Shown: positions 50,307-59,755, counted from the stretch's first letter. The stretch: DNA of 64,000 bases from Mycobacteroides abscessus ATCC 19977 (GCF_000069185.1 NC_010397.1:2542001-2606000); one strand, 5' to 3'. Notes: a model not told the origin generated them from the sequence alone. Numbers and translations: made by a program.

Positions 50307-51286
50307 GACGCCTCCGAACCATGGGGGTGTGACGTGTCGACGGGCGCTGCCAGCCGAGCGTAAGTATCGGGTCGGCGGGTCGTGTTGAACGGGAAAAGAT
50401 CTAGCCAGTCCTTGCGCTGTTCAAGATCCAGATCCGCTACCAACACCGCAGGTGCGTCGCGCGGTGCCTGCGCGAGAATCCGGCCGTACGGGTCGGAAAT
50501 GAACGATGAGCCATAGAAGTTCACGGTTCCCTCATCACCAAAACGGTTGGGAACAACCATGAACGTCCCTGCGGTGATCCCGTTGCCAACGATCACATGC
50601 TGCCAGAGCGGCTGCGTATCAAATGAGGGGAAGGCCGGTTCGGAACCGATCGCTGTCGGGTAAACCAGGATTTCCGCACCGGCCAGCGAGTACATGCGCG
50701 AGACCTCGGGAAACCATTCGTCCCAACAGGTGGGCATCCCGACCGCCGCACCGTCGAGTTCGGCGGGGCGATATACCGGATACGCGTTCTCCGCGGGTCC
50801 GGGTCGAAAGTAGGTGTCCTCGTAGTAGCCCGCGGTGACGGGAATGTGTAGCTTGCGCGTGCGACCGACAAGCTCTCCGCTGGGCGATACCAGGATCGCG
50901 GTGTTGTAGCCGAGACCGTCAGCAGCATCCGCACGCTCATACAGCGACGCGTGGACCAGCACGCCGTTCTCCGTGGCGGCGTGTGCGGCAAAGCAGAACG
51001 TCGGCCCGGTTAAAAGATCCTCAGCTCGATCACCCGGATTGGTGCCCGCGCGTACATCTGCGGGGTAACGCGACAGTGTCAGCTCCGGCAGGAACACCGC
51101 GCGTGCGCCCTGGGCGACGGCAAGCCGCACGCCCTCCAAGAGTTGGTCGCGCAACTGGTCCGGATCGGCAAGCCAGCGGTGCTGCACCAGACCTACTCGT
51201 ACCGGGGTGCGAAGGGGGGCGCTCACGCGGGCCGGCGAGCTCATGGGTGTGAAGGCGGTTGCGACGACAAATCCCGATGTGGGCAC
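50303..51286 (-). CDS. aguB: N-carbamoylputrescine amidase (nitrilase superfamily)
   Basis: A 327-aa protein, GTG start at 51286 with AGGAGG at 7-nt spacing. Nitrilase triad: Glu in FLPELTLSRYP, Lys in GRTRKLHIPVT, Cys in GMPTCWDEWFPE. It hydrolyses N-carbamoylputrescine to putrescine, CO2 and ammonia. First gene of the operon with agmatine deiminase. The specific substrate rests on this pairing. The N-terminal 20 residues are extra relative to AguB. Confidence 0.82.
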   Translation of the reverse strand: MPTSGFVVATAFTPMSSPARVSAPLRTPVRVGLVQHRWLADPDQLRDQLLEGVRLAVAQGARAVFLPELTLSRYPADVRAGTNPGDRAEDLLTGPTFCFAAHAATENGVLVHASLYERADAADGLGYNTAILVSPSGELVGRTRKLHIPVTAGYYEDTYFRPGPAENAYPVYRPAELDGAAVGMPTCWDEWFPEVSRMYSLAGAEILVYPTAIGSEPAFPSFDTQPLWQHVIVGNGITAGTFMVVPNRFGDEGTVNFYGSSFISDPYGRILAQAPRDAPAVLVADLDLEQRKDWLDLFPFNTTRRPDTYARLAAPVDTSHPHGSEAS

Positions 51287-51378
51287 TGCTTAACCTCCTG
51301 GGGCGGAAGGCGACTTGGTAGGCGGTGGGGTAGGTGTGCCGCCTCCGCATGATCGCCATTACGGTGACGGTAGAACAA

Positions 51379-51392
51379 ACTGAAAATTCAGT
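51379..51392. promoter_or_regulatory. Palindrome in the divergent aguB/amidohydrolase promoter region
   Basis: ACTGAAAATTCAGT, two 6-bp arms around AA, extended by CAA/CAA flanks. It is centred in the 128-bp space between divergent starts and is a likely operator for a dimeric regulator such as the nearby TetR protein. Confidence 0.55.
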
Positions 51393-51414
51393 CAAGATTT
51401 GATATGGTGCCTCT

Positions 51415-53241
51415 ATGTGCACCGCATGTGAGTGGGCCCCACACTTCGCGGCGCTCAGCGCCAAGAGCACCCGCCGGACCGCACTGCGTGCGGCCGTGGC
51501 GCTCACGCTCGCGGCGGGCGCTGCCGCATGTTCGGCAGGGACAGTTCCGGCACCCACGACAGGTAGTGCCGGCCCGCAGAACACCCACGCGGACTTCGTG
51601 TTCCGCAACGGGCGCGTCTATACGGTGGCCGGCCCCACGGAATGGGCCCAAGCGGTTGCCGTACAAGGCAATGCCATCACGCACGTCGGTGACGAGGCGG
51701 GTGCGATGGCATTGGTGGGCCCAAACACTAGAGTGGTGGATCTTGCGGGCAGGCTATTGATGCCCGGCTTCGTCGAAGGTCATATCCACCCTTTCTTCGG
51801 TGCCTTTCTGAGTGGTGGTGTGAATCTGCAAGTTTCGACCAAAGAGGCGGCGCTGGCAGCTATCGCCAAGTACGCCGAGGAAAATCCGGTTGGTCCCGTA
51901 CGCGGATTTGGCTGGCGCGTCGACATGTTCGGGCCGGAAGGTCCAACCCGTCAGGAATTGGACAGCGTGCTGCCCGATCGTCCCGGATTCTTCTTCGCTG
52001 TCGACGCCCACAGTATGTGGGCCAACAGCAAGAGCCTTGAGGTTGCCGGAATCAATCGTGAAACCCCAGATCCGGTACCGGGTTTCAGCTATTACGCAAA
52101 AGACAGCCATGGCGAACCAACCGGTTTCATCTTGGAGATCAGTGCGATACTGGACTTGGTCAATGCGATCGAGCCGGTGACCGCACAGAGCCTGCAGCGA
52201 GCCTTAGAGGACTGGCTGCCCAATGCCGCGGCAGCGGGCATTACGTCGGTTTTCGATGCCGGTGTTCCGGCTGTCGCCAGTCAGGCAGCTCTTATCGGGT
52301 TATATGGCGACATTGAGCGTAGGGGCAGATTGCCGTTTCGTGTGGTGGCGTCCTATACCGTCAAAGCGCCCCCGTTTGGCGACGTGGTGGCGAAGTTCGC
52401 CGAGACGCGCGACCAGGTATCCACTGACCTGGTTCGCGTGGGCGCAGTCAAGATCATGGGCGACGGCACGCAGGGCGGCTACACCGCGTGGCTCATCGAT
52501 CCCTATGCCGACAAGCCCGATTCAATTGGTACGTCGCCGTTCACCGAGCAAGAGTGGGGCGAGCTGGTCGGCCGAATCGACTCGGCGGGAATTGATATGC
52601 ACGTGCATGCGTGCGGCGAGCGCACCGCCCGGGTGGCGCTGGATGCGTTCGAGGCGGCTATCGCGAACAACCCGGCCCGCGACCGCCGCCATACGGTTGC
52701 GCACCTGATCTACGTCGATGACGCGGACAGTGCGCGGTTCGCCAAACTTGGTGTTGTTGCGCAGTTCTCGGCGAACTGGTTCTCCGCCGACCCTGACACC
52801 GTGGTCAACATGGCAGCCCGCTACGGCGCGCCTCGCAAGGACAACTTCTACCGGATCCAGGATATTCTCCGCACGGGCGCGCACGTGGCCTTGGGAACGG
52901 ACTGGCCGGCGGCGGGCTACTTCTCCACATACAAGCCACTCGAATCCATCCAAATCGGTGTCACCCGTCAGCTCATCGGCGATCCCGGTGCCCAAGTGTT
53001 GCGCCCCCATGATCAGAAGTTATCGGTGGCCGAGGCGGTGCGCGCTAACACGCTGGGTGCCGCTTACCAGATCCGGATGGACAACAAGGTGGGCTCCGTA
53101 GAGGTCGGCAAGCTCGCTGATCTCATCGTGCTCGACCGCAATATCCTCGAGTGCGACCCACAGGACATCCACACGGCCACCGTGTTGATGACCATGATGA
53201 ACGGCCAGGTCCGCCATGAGCTCCAGGGTCTCAAGAGCTGA
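51415..53241 (+). CDS. Exported amidohydrolase (YtcJ-like), lipoprotein
   Basis: A 608-aa protein. N-terminus has twin Arg (STRRTALRAAVAL) and lipobox AAAC (Cys39), so Tat-exported and lipidated. The amidohydrolase domain has LLMPGFVEGHIHPFFGA (metal His pair), DMHVHACGERTARVAL, RRHTVAHLIYVD and LGTDWPAAGYFSTY (metal Asp). It fits the YtcJ/AepA group of metal-dependent hydrolases. It sits opposite the agmatine operon and may act on an amide or guanidine compound outside the membrane; the substrate is unknown. Confidence 0.82.
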   Translation: MCTACEWAPHFAALSAKSTRRTALRAAVALTLAAGAAACSAGTVPAPTTGSAGPQNTHADFVFRNGRVYTVAGPTEWAQAVAVQGNAITHVGDEAGAMALVGPNTRVVDLAGRLLMPGFVEGHIHPFFGAFLSGGVNLQVSTKEAALAAIAKYAEENPVGPVRGFGWRVDMFGPEGPTRQELDSVLPDRPGFFFAVDAHSMWANSKSLEVAGINRETPDPVPGFSYYAKDSHGEPTGFILEISAILDLVNAIEPVTAQSLQRALEDWLPNAAAAGITSVFDAGVPAVASQAALIGLYGDIERRGRLPFRVVASYTVKAPPFGDVVAKFAETRDQVSTDLVRVGAVKIMGDGTQGGYTAWLIDPYADKPDSIGTSPFTEQEWGELVGRIDSAGIDMHVHACGERTARVALDAFEAAIANNPARDRRHTVAHLIYVDDADSARFAKLGVVAQFSANWFSADPDTVVNMAARYGAPRKDNFYRIQDILRTGAHVALGTDWPAAGYFSTYKPLESIQIGVTRQLIGDPGAQVLRPHDQKLSVAEAVRANTLGAAYQIRMDNKVGSVEVGKLADLIVLDRNILECDPQDIHTATVLMTMMNGQVRHELQGLKS

Positions 53242-53278
53242 GCGGCGTTGTGGCGGAGTGACTTACCAGCGCTCGCCG

Positions 53279-53692
53279 TTATGTGGCCAATACTAGGAGC
53301 GGCTTGTCCTTATCGACTACATAGGTCGCCAGTTCCGACCCCTCGCCATCGCCGACATTCCGGACCGAGTGGAACGTTTCAGCGGGTACGAACAGTACAT
53401 CACCGGCCGTGACAGTCTTGGATCCCTGACCGTCGATGTCGTAGATGAGCGTGCCCTTGAGTACGTAGATGATTTCCTCGCCTGGGTGCTTATGGCGGGC
53501 AGCCTGGGCGCCGGGCTGAAAGTCGACTCGTGTCTGCAGGGTTTCGCGGCCCGGCGTACTCAAGTCATGACGCTGTAAGTCGTGGCGGTTCACGGGCTCA
53601 CGTTCGGGTGGGGCGGTCGATGATCCGCATGCCGCGGTTAACGCGGCAAACCCAGCGCCGACCGCCAGAAAGACTGTGCTACCGACTTTCAT
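53279..53692 (-). CDS. Cupin-domain lipoprotein
   Basis: A 137-aa protein with lipobox LTAAC (Cys22). A single cupin barrel: RHKHPGEEIIYVLKGTL (HxH...E metal set, about 66-82) and FVPAETFHSVRNVG (second His). Cupins of this kind bind a metal and often act on small carbonyls or bind ligands. ATG 53692 was chosen with GAAAGGA upstream; GTG 53719 is possible. Downstream of a methyltransferase gene on the same strand. Confidence 0.72.
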   Translation of the reverse strand: MKVGSTVFLAVGAGFAALTAACGSSTAPPEREPVNRHDLQRHDLSTPGRETLQTRVDFQPGAQAARHKHPGEEIIYVLKGTLIYDIDGQGSKTVTAGDVLFVPAETFHSVRNVGDGEGSELATYVVDKDKPLLVLAT

Positions 53693-53715
53693 GCCAGCAG
53701 TCCTTTCGGGAGAGT

Positions 53716-54333
53716 TCACGATGGAGCGTCATCGCGTCGAAGCAGCGCGACAAGAAAGTCCGACTTGTCGGTGAACGGCCGCAGATCCCAGGTGGACAGC
53801 AAGAGGTCGGGGACTAGGCCGGCTGCGTCTGCGTCGCTGAGAAACTCGCTGAACTCATAGTCGCGACCGGCGCCAAAGCCGATCACCGCCCGTCCAGGGT
53901 CGGCGAGATGCGAGCGTAGCCGCCTTAACACCTGCCGACGGGTGCTTGGAGCAAGGAAGGCCATCACATTGCCGGCCGACACGATGACGTCGAATGGCTC
54001 GCTGATGCCGCGGGAAGGCAGGTCGAGTTCGGCGAGATCGCCAACGAGCCAACGCGGTCCGGGATGGTCGTGTTCAGCGGCTTCGATGAGCGCCGGGTCG
54101 ACGTCGACACCGACGACGTGGTGACCGGCCGCGGCCAGGAAGCCGCCGACCCGGCCCGCGCCACAACCAGCGTCGAGGATGCGCGCGCCGCGGGGCACCA
54201 GTGCGTCGACCAGGCGGGCCTCACCGGCCAAATCCGCTCCGTCGCGAGCCATCGAACGAAAGCGGTCGATATACCACTGTGAATGGTTTGGATCGGCCGC
54301 GACTTTCTGCATCCAGAGGCTCTGTTCCACCAT
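53716..54333 (-). CDS. Class I SAM-dependent methyltransferase
   Basis: A 205-aa protein. ILDAGCGAGRVGGFLAAAGH (motif I), VVGVDVDPALIEAAE (acidic loop), FDVIVSAGNVMAFL (motif IV). A small-molecule methyltransferase of unknown substrate. It precedes the cupin gene by 23 bp, and the two may be cotranscribed. Confidence 0.8.
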   Translation of the reverse strand: MVEQSLWMQKVAADPNHSQWYIDRFRSMARDGADLAGEARLVDALVPRGARILDAGCGAGRVGGFLAAAGHHVVGVDVDPALIEAAEHDHPGPRWLVGDLAELDLPSRGISEPFDVIVSAGNVMAFLAPSTRRQVLRRLRSHLADPGRAVIGFGAGRDYEFSEFLSDADAAGLVPDLLLSTWDLRPFTDKSDFLVALLRRDDAPS

Positions 54334-54470
54334 GCAGCCATTGTCGCAAGAGGCAGATCTGCCAGCCCAGGCGGCGCGTACGCACGTGCGGAATGGCACG
54401 CAACGTCCCGATCGCGGTGCTAGTCTCGAGCCAACCCGCAGGTAGTCTGCCCCGCAGAACGGTTACCGGA

Positions 54471-54680
54471 ATGCATCACTACGCTTGTGTCTCAGCGGTA
54501 TTGGTCGCCGCATTCGCCTTGGCGGCACCAGCCCGCGGTGAACCTGCCTGCCAGTTCTCCGGGGGTCTTGGGCCCGACGCCGCGTGTACGCAAAGTGTCG
54601 ATGAGGACGACTTCTATTCGCCATGGATGTGGCCGGGCGATGACGGTTTTGGAGTCGGGTACGGATACGGCTGGCGTTAG
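54471..54680 (+). CDS. Small secreted protein
   Basis: A 69-aa protein with a signal peptide (AVLVAAFALAAPARG then E). The mature part is about 42 aa with two Cys (CQFSGGLGPDAACTQ) and an acidic, aromatic tail ending in GVGYGYGWR. Common pattern of tiny mycobacterial exported proteins; function unknown. Convergent with the desaturase gene (4-bp overlap). Confidence 0.5.
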   Translation: MHHYACVSAVLVAAFALAAPARGEPACQFSGGLGPDAACTQSVDEDDFYSPWMWPGDDGFGVGYGYGWR

Positions 54681-55660
54681 ACGAGCACCTTGGCGGCCTG
54701 GCGTTCTGCGCGCTTGGCCTGGCGTTCCAGGTACTTGGCCTTGACCTCTTCGAAGTCCGCGGACGTCTTCTTGAGGTCGGTGACAACACGTGCCAGATCC
54801 TCGCGGTACCACTCGCCCTCGCCAGTGATGTCGTCGCGTTCGAAGATGCGCCACTTGCGCAGCACCGGCATGACGACCTCATCGAGGTGCGACTGCGGGT
54901 CGTAGACACCGCCGGTGGCGATGGTGACGGCATTGCGGCGGAACCCCGGAATCGTGTAGCCGGGCATCGTGAAGTTGTCGAGCACTTTGTGCACAGCCTT
55001 GACTGCTTGATTAGGGGCAATCTCCAGGCCCGCCGACACCATGTTGCGGTAGAAGATCATGTGCAGGTTCTCGTCGGTGGAGATGCGCTTGAGCAGCTCG
55101 TCGGCGACGGGCTCGGCGCAGGCCTTACCGGTGTTGCGGTGCGAGACGCGGGTGGCCAGCTCCTGGAAGGTCACGTAGACCACCGAGTCGAACAGGCTCT
55201 CCGAGAAGGGGATGTTCTGGCGGTTCTGGCCGGGGGAGAACCCACTTGTCATCTGCGCGATGCGCAGTTTCTCCAGTTCCACCGGGTCCACCGAGCGGGT
55301 GACCACCAGGTAGTCGCGGATGGCGATGCCGTGCCGGTTTTCCTCGGCGGTCCAGCGGTTGACCCAGGTGCCCCACGGGCCGTCCATGGTGAAGTTCATG
55401 GCGATCTCGCGGTGATACGAGGGCAGATTGTCCTCGGTGAGCAGGTTGGTGATCATCGCGATCTTGGCGACCTCGGAGAGCTTGGACTGCTCCGGATCCC
55501 AGTCCTGCCCGCCCAGGGCCTTGTAGTTCTTGCCCTCCGACCACGGGACGTAATCGTGCGGGTTCCAGTCCTTGGTGACACCGAGGTGGCGGTGGACATT
55601 CTCCTCGACCACGGGCTCCAGCTCGTACAGCAGCTCGAGGTCGGTGAAATCCTTCTGCAT
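54677..55660 (-). CDS. Acyl-ACP desaturase, DesA1-like
   Basis: A 327-aa diiron enzyme. The sequence follows mycobacterial DesA1 closely: LYELEPVVEENVHRHL, DYVPWSEGKNYKALGGQDWD, EDNLPSYHREIA, TAEENRHGIAIRDYL and ISTDENLHMIFY, with the E-E-x-x-H ligand motifs. It introduces a double bond in an acyl chain on ACP, in mycolic acid synthesis. DesA1 is essential in several mycobacteria; several paralogues may exist, so the number is not assigned. The 370-bp upstream region holds no other gene. Confidence 0.85.
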   Translation of the reverse strand: MQKDFTDLELLYELEPVVEENVHRHLGVTKDWNPHDYVPWSEGKNYKALGGQDWDPEQSKLSEVAKIAMITNLLTEDNLPSYHREIAMNFTMDGPWGTWVNRWTAEENRHGIAIRDYLVVTRSVDPVELEKLRIAQMTSGFSPGQNRQNIPFSESLFDSVVYVTFQELATRVSHRNTGKACAEPVADELLKRISTDENLHMIFYRNMVSAGLEIAPNQAVKAVHKVLDNFTMPGYTIPGFRRNAVTIATGGVYDPQSHLDEVVMPVLRKWRIFERDDITGEGEWYREDLARVVTDLKKTSADFEEVKAKYLERQAKRAERQAAKVLV

Positions 55661-56032
55661 GGATACATTCCTTGTGTCGGGGGGCCAGACAGAAACCGCA
55701 ACTAGCAGTACCCGTATCCAGCAGTTACAGAAAGCTACCATCTTTCCGGCGGTCTGTGGGGCCGTTCCGATACAGCTCACTCAACTGAGGCCGTTCCGTG
55801 ACCGCGTTTGCTCGCCGACTGTGCGGCGGCGGGCAGGTGGTCACGGCCCCCTTTCCTGCATGGCCATGCCCTAACTTGTTGTGTACCAGTGATTTACGAA
55901 TCTGTCTAAGCGGACGCACGCAAACGAGGTAGCGTAATGAGGAGGTTTCGCTGGAGCCCGTGTCTAGCGTCGCCTGATTTGGCTCATACGGATTCCGTTG
56001 TTTGAGTCCCATCGAGGATCAAGGAAGTCTGT
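55661..56032. other. Intergenic region between divergent desaturase and DUF5994 genes
   Basis: 372 bp with no supported gene; presumably holds both promoters. The frames found here show no family resemblance. Confidence 0.6.
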
Positions 56033-56458
56033 ATGACACCGGTTGAACGCTCCCGTCCATCGATCCGCTTTACTCTGGGCCCCCGCAGCACCGGACGCAT
56101 GAACGGGGCTTGGTGGCCGCAGGACGACGGGCTGATCGCGCGGGAACTCTCACCGTTGATCGAAGAGCTGTCCGGACGCATCGGCACGGTGCGCGAGGTA
56201 TCGCTCAACTGGAAGGCGGGGTCGCCGCGGTCCAGCATGAGGTCGGTGGTCATGCCTGTGCATTTGACGAGCCGCCCATTCCATTGGGTGATCACGCTGA
56301 GGGGGGAGCGGCGAACGGTCCGCATGCTCTTGGTTCCGGCGCGTACCCACAGGATGCTCGCGATGATGGTTATGCGGTTGGCGGCACAAATGCCTATCGT
56401 CGAGTCGCCCAAGGAGGATGAAGTCACCGCGGCGCTCCGAATAGTTATGGCCGCTTGA
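56033..56458 (+). CDS. DUF5994 family protein
   Basis: A 141-aa protein. RFTLGPRSTGRMNGAWWP followed by ELSPLIEELSGRIGTVREVS and VRMLLVPARTH matches the DUF5994 pattern (R-x-x-L...G-x-W-W-P). Several mycobacterial genomes carry tandem copies; here one. Function unknown. Confidence 0.7.
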   Translation: MTPVERSRPSIRFTLGPRSTGRMNGAWWPQDDGLIARELSPLIEELSGRIGTVREVSLNWKAGSPRSSMRSVVMPVHLTSRPFHWVITLRGERRTVRMLLVPARTHRMLAMMVMRLAAQMPIVESPKEDEVTAALRIVMAA

Positions 56459-56500
56459 GGGAGTCGGGGGAGGGAACAGCGCAGGGCTGTCCGTGGGCGC

Positions 56501-57553
56501 TCAAGGCACTGTGGCGCGTTGGGCGGCGGGCTTCCTGTTGGACCTGCGGAAGATCCGGGCTTTGAGTGCCATGGCGCGCTTCTCGACCACGAACCAACTC
56601 AACGCGGCAATGGGAAGTGTGGCCGTGGCAGCGAGGAGGAAGAACAAGAACGGATTGAGCCGAGCAAGCCCAAAGGTGGCCAGCAATTGTTGAATCGGGA
56701 ATGCGTAAATGTATACACCGTATGAAAAGTCGTTGCGCAATCGTGTCTTCCGGATGAGCGCTCCAGAAACGATCACGGCGTAGGCCAGCGGCAGCGCGCC
56801 GAGGACTCGGTAGTTCTGCGTGAAGCCCGACGCCACCACAAGTCCGACACTCAATACGACTAGCGACCAGTGGGCGGGGATCTTGTCTTGGTACTGGTAG
56901 AACAGCGCGCCGGCGAGAAATACAACGAAGAACCGCGAGAGCATCTGTGGCCAGGTGTACGACTCGGGTGTGTACGAGAAGTGGGCGGAACAAAATAAAG
57001 CGCTGATTAGCAGGATGGGAATTACCCAGTGTCGCTTCAGTAGTCCTGCCACACCAAGCACGGACACCATCACATCGCACAACAGGACGAAGAACAGTGT
57101 CCAGATGGACCCGTCCCACACGCCGGGGTACGGCACATCTGCCGGGGTCTCGTCGATGTCCAAATAGGCCACATTGAGCAAGGCGTTGTTGACCACGTAG
57201 CCGAGTTCCGACGAGAAGGTGATTGACGTGTGCTTCACCCGTGCCGCAATCGGTGCGATCACGAACGCGATCACCATGAGGCATATCCAGAGGCCGGGGA
57301 AGATCCTCAGGGCGCGTGAGGCCCAGTACTCCTTCAAGTTCGGGCGCCGTACCCAGGCTGCGGTGATCAGGAACCCAGAGATGACGAAGAAGCCATCGGC
57401 GAAAATATCGCCGAGTAATCGAGCCGCCGGCGCGTAGCCGATTTCGCGCCCGGTGAGCGGCCACGAATGCCAGAAGACCACGCCAATAGCGAGAACCAGG
57501 CGCCAGGAGGTGAGTGCGTTGCGACGTGGATCGAATACCTGCCCAAGACTCAT
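56501..57553 (-). CDS. Acyltransferase family 3 (OafA/YrhL-like) membrane protein
   Basis: A 350-aa protein with about ten transmembrane helices. Near the N-terminus NALTSWRLVLAIGVVFWHSWPL contains the conserved R and H of the family (split here: LVLAIGVVFWHSW). Later GFFVISGFLITAAW is the second conserved motif. Such enzymes O-acylate sugars or glycopeptidolipids at the membrane. The gene and its upstream flank are noticeably AT-richer than the neighbours, suggesting recent transfer. Confidence 0.82.
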   Translation of the reverse strand: MSLGQVFDPRRNALTSWRLVLAIGVVFWHSWPLTGREIGYAPAARLLGDIFADGFFVISGFLITAAWVRRPNLKEYWASRALRIFPGLWICLMVIAFVIAPIAARVKHTSITFSSELGYVVNNALLNVAYLDIDETPADVPYPGVWDGSIWTLFFVLLCDVMVSVLGVAGLLKRHWVIPILLISALFCSAHFSYTPESYTWPQMLSRFFVVFLAGALFYQYQDKIPAHWSLVVLSVGLVVASGFTQNYRVLGALPLAYAVIVSGALIRKTRLRNDFSYGVYIYAFPIQQLLATFGLARLNPFLFFLLAATATLPIAALSWFVVEKRAMALKARIFRRSNRKPAAQRATVP

Positions 57554-58165
57554 AAAACCCCCTTGGGCGCCGATGTGGTGTCTTTACTTTGGCAAAAAGA
57601 ACATACTGCACAATGCCCGTCGGCGCCTGCGTTACCTGCTTCGGGAGGCCGAGGCAATCTGAACGTTCAAGTTACTTACCTACTTGCCCGACTTTTCTGA
57701 AATCGAATGAGCGAATGCGATTGGCTACGTAACATCCTTTAGGAATGCGATGCGGCGAATGTGGATCTTATATTCAACAAGGGGATATCTGGCAAGCTCA
57801 GTGCCGGGCTTCATATGATTGCGTTCGAGATCGGCGAAGCATATGGCAAATTTGTGCGCGGACGAAGCGCTCATGGCTTCATTTGCTGACGTTGTACGTC
57901 GTAATCGTCTTGAACGGCAGAAAAGGCAGTGTCAGAATTTCGTGAGCGGGGGCCAGACTTCGGTGCCAACCCGCGACGCGATTCGCCGCAGTCATGGGTC
58001 GGGGTGGGCGTAGCCGTCCGCGCTGATCCAAACGCGCGAGGATCCGCTGTCCTTTCGTGATGGCTGCGGGAGCCGATCTCGCCGAGGCTGAGCCTCATTG
58101 TCCGGCCGCCGCAAATACAATCGATCGATGCCGGGAGCCGCTTCGTGCGATGACATGACGGTGCC
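57554..58165. other. AT-richer intergenic region upstream of the acyltransferase gene
   Basis: 612 bp without a supported gene. Parts (about 57660-57900) look clearly lower in GC than the surrounding genes, with short open frames that have no family resemblance. It may be a remnant of transferred DNA. Confidence 0.5.
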
Positions 58166-59047
58166 ATGCTGATCGGCATCGCGGCGGCGATGCTCGCCTG
58201 CTTCGGATATGGCACCGCATCGGTATTGCAGGGTTACGGTGCCCGGCAATCCTCGACGGAGGTCGGGGTGGCCGCGGATCATGGTCCGTCGCTGAAGTCG
58301 ACTGTCGCGGCCGCCCTGACCCCAGCTTTCATCGCCGGCATGGTCCTCGATCTCGTCGGATTCGCGGGCAGCTTGGTATCGGCCCGATTGATTCCGCTAT
58401 TCCTGTCCCAAACGATCATGAGTGCGAACCTGGCGGTCACCGCTGTGCTTGGCATCGCGGTCTTGGGGGTTCGATTGCAGCGAAGGGACTGGCTGGCCAT
58501 CTGCGCGGTCTTGCTGTCGCTGTGTGTTTTGGCGGCGACCGCGGGGCCACGCGGTGAGGATTCCGCGCCGCCGGCCATTCATTGGGGTGTGCTGACCGTC
58601 TCGATCTCCGTCCTACTCACTGGGATCGCCCTGATTCGGCTACTCGGGACCCGAGCGGCTATCCCGGCCGGTTTGTTGGCGGGCATCTTGTACGGGGGAA
58701 TGGCCGTCGCCGTACGGGTGGTCGGCGGCGTCGATCCACTGAGCCTCACGGTCCTACTCGCTGATCCGGCGGCCTATGGCGTGGTCATTGCCGGAGTGGG
58801 CGGGTTCTACTTGTTCACCGTCGCACTGCAGATCGGTTCGGTCAATGGTGCGGCGGCCGCGTTGGTAGTGGGCGAAACGGTGGTGCCTGGGGTCATCGGC
58901 GTCGTGCTGTTGGGCGATAGCGCACGACCCGGGATGGGTTGGCTGGTTGCGGTGGCATTCCTCGGGGCGGTCGTCTCGGCGGTAGCCGTCGCCGTGTTCG
59001 GCGCCGCCGAGCACAGCCGGCCCGTGGCGCCCGACCCAGCGCGCTGA
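58166..59047 (+). CDS. DMT-superfamily (EamA-like) integral membrane transporter
   Basis: A 293-aa protein with about nine to ten hydrophobic helices in two halves (GIAAAMLACFGYGTASVLQG; LLAGILYGGMAVAVRVVGG). This matches drug/metabolite transporter-like proteins conserved in mycobacteria. Substrate unknown. No ribosome site is clear, start ATG at 58166. Confidence 0.7.
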   Translation: MLIGIAAAMLACFGYGTASVLQGYGARQSSTEVGVAADHGPSLKSTVAAALTPAFIAGMVLDLVGFAGSLVSARLIPLFLSQTIMSANLAVTAVLGIAVLGVRLQRRDWLAICAVLLSLCVLAATAGPRGEDSAPPAIHWGVLTVSISVLLTGIALIRLLGTRAAIPAGLLAGILYGGMAVAVRVVGGVDPLSLTVLLADPAAYGVVIAGVGGFYLFTVALQIGSVNGAAAALVVGETVVPGVIGVVLLGDSARPGMGWLVAVAFLGAVVSAVAVAVFGAAEHSRPVAPDPAR

Positions 59048-59067
59048 GCAGGTCGACAAAGTCCGGC

Positions 59068-59211
59068 TTATAAGAGAATCGCCTCGACGATCCAGCCCGG
59101 CACGGCCACCGCTGCCGTCGCCGCGCAGCAGACGACCAATGACCTGGCGGCCATACGGCGATCGCTCTCCGGTAGTCCCGATGGCCCTCCGTCGAAATCT
59201 GTTCTCGCCAA
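59068..59211 (-). CDS. Possible 47-aa single-pass membrane protein
   Basis: TTG start at 59211. A hydrophilic N-terminal half (DFDGGPSGLPESDRRMAAR) and one hydrophobic helix of about 23 residues with a pair of Cys (LVVCCAATAAVAVPGWIVEA). The composition looks like a real small membrane protein but the ribosome site is weak. No homologue is known to me. Confidence 0.3.
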   Translation of the reverse strand: MARTDFDGGPSGLPESDRRMAARSLVVCCAATAAVAVPGWIVEAILL

Positions 59212-59287
59212 GGCAAAGCGCTGATTCCTAGCAGCCCGCAGTCGGGTGATTCGGTGGTGGCCGGAGGGCGGCACATACACTTCCGCT

Positions 59288-59548
59288 ATGAAGTGGTTCG
59301 CGCGGAGGCGGGGCAAGAGAGAAGCGGCTATCCAGCTCAGCCCCGACGCTATTGCGTTGGTGGATCAACTCATCGACCACCATCACGACCGGGAGTGGCC
59401 CACCGCGATTGGCTGGTACTTGCCTGATCAAGAGCCGCCATGGGGCGCACTTGAGGAACTATCTCGCGGTGGCTACTGCACGATTGAGCGCGATGGCGAG
59501 GAGATCGAGATGGATTTCACCGAGCTCGGCCGCCGAATCTTCGTGTGA
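59288..59548 (+). CDS. Small hypothetical protein
   Basis: An 86-aa soluble protein from ATG 59288. A basic N-terminus (KWFARRRGKREA) is followed by DAIALVDQLIDHHHDREW and a C-terminal acidic segment. I do not recognise a family. Single-gene unit with about 200 bp on the right free of genes. Confidence 0.45.
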   Translation: MKWFARRRGKREAAIQLSPDAIALVDQLIDHHHDREWPTAIGWYLPDQEPPWGALEELSRGGYCTIERDGEEIEMDFTELGRRIFV

Positions 59549-59755
59549 TACCGGGATCCCGACTTTGGGATGTCAAGGTGCCGACGATTCAATGTCACCT
59601 GAGCCGGTGCCACTGTCGATGCGCTGAGTAACTCCGAAACGTCGGCGATCATGGGTCGAGATCACGTCTCGTGACGGTCTCAGTTGGGCCAAGGTACGGC
59701 GCCATACCCGCGATACAGAGCTGATATCGCAGGTATGGCGTTAATGTGGGCTGCT

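Noticed and set aside
57745..58013. Short + strand frames in the AT-richer flank
   Set aside because: No ribosome site, no family pattern, and poor coding composition.
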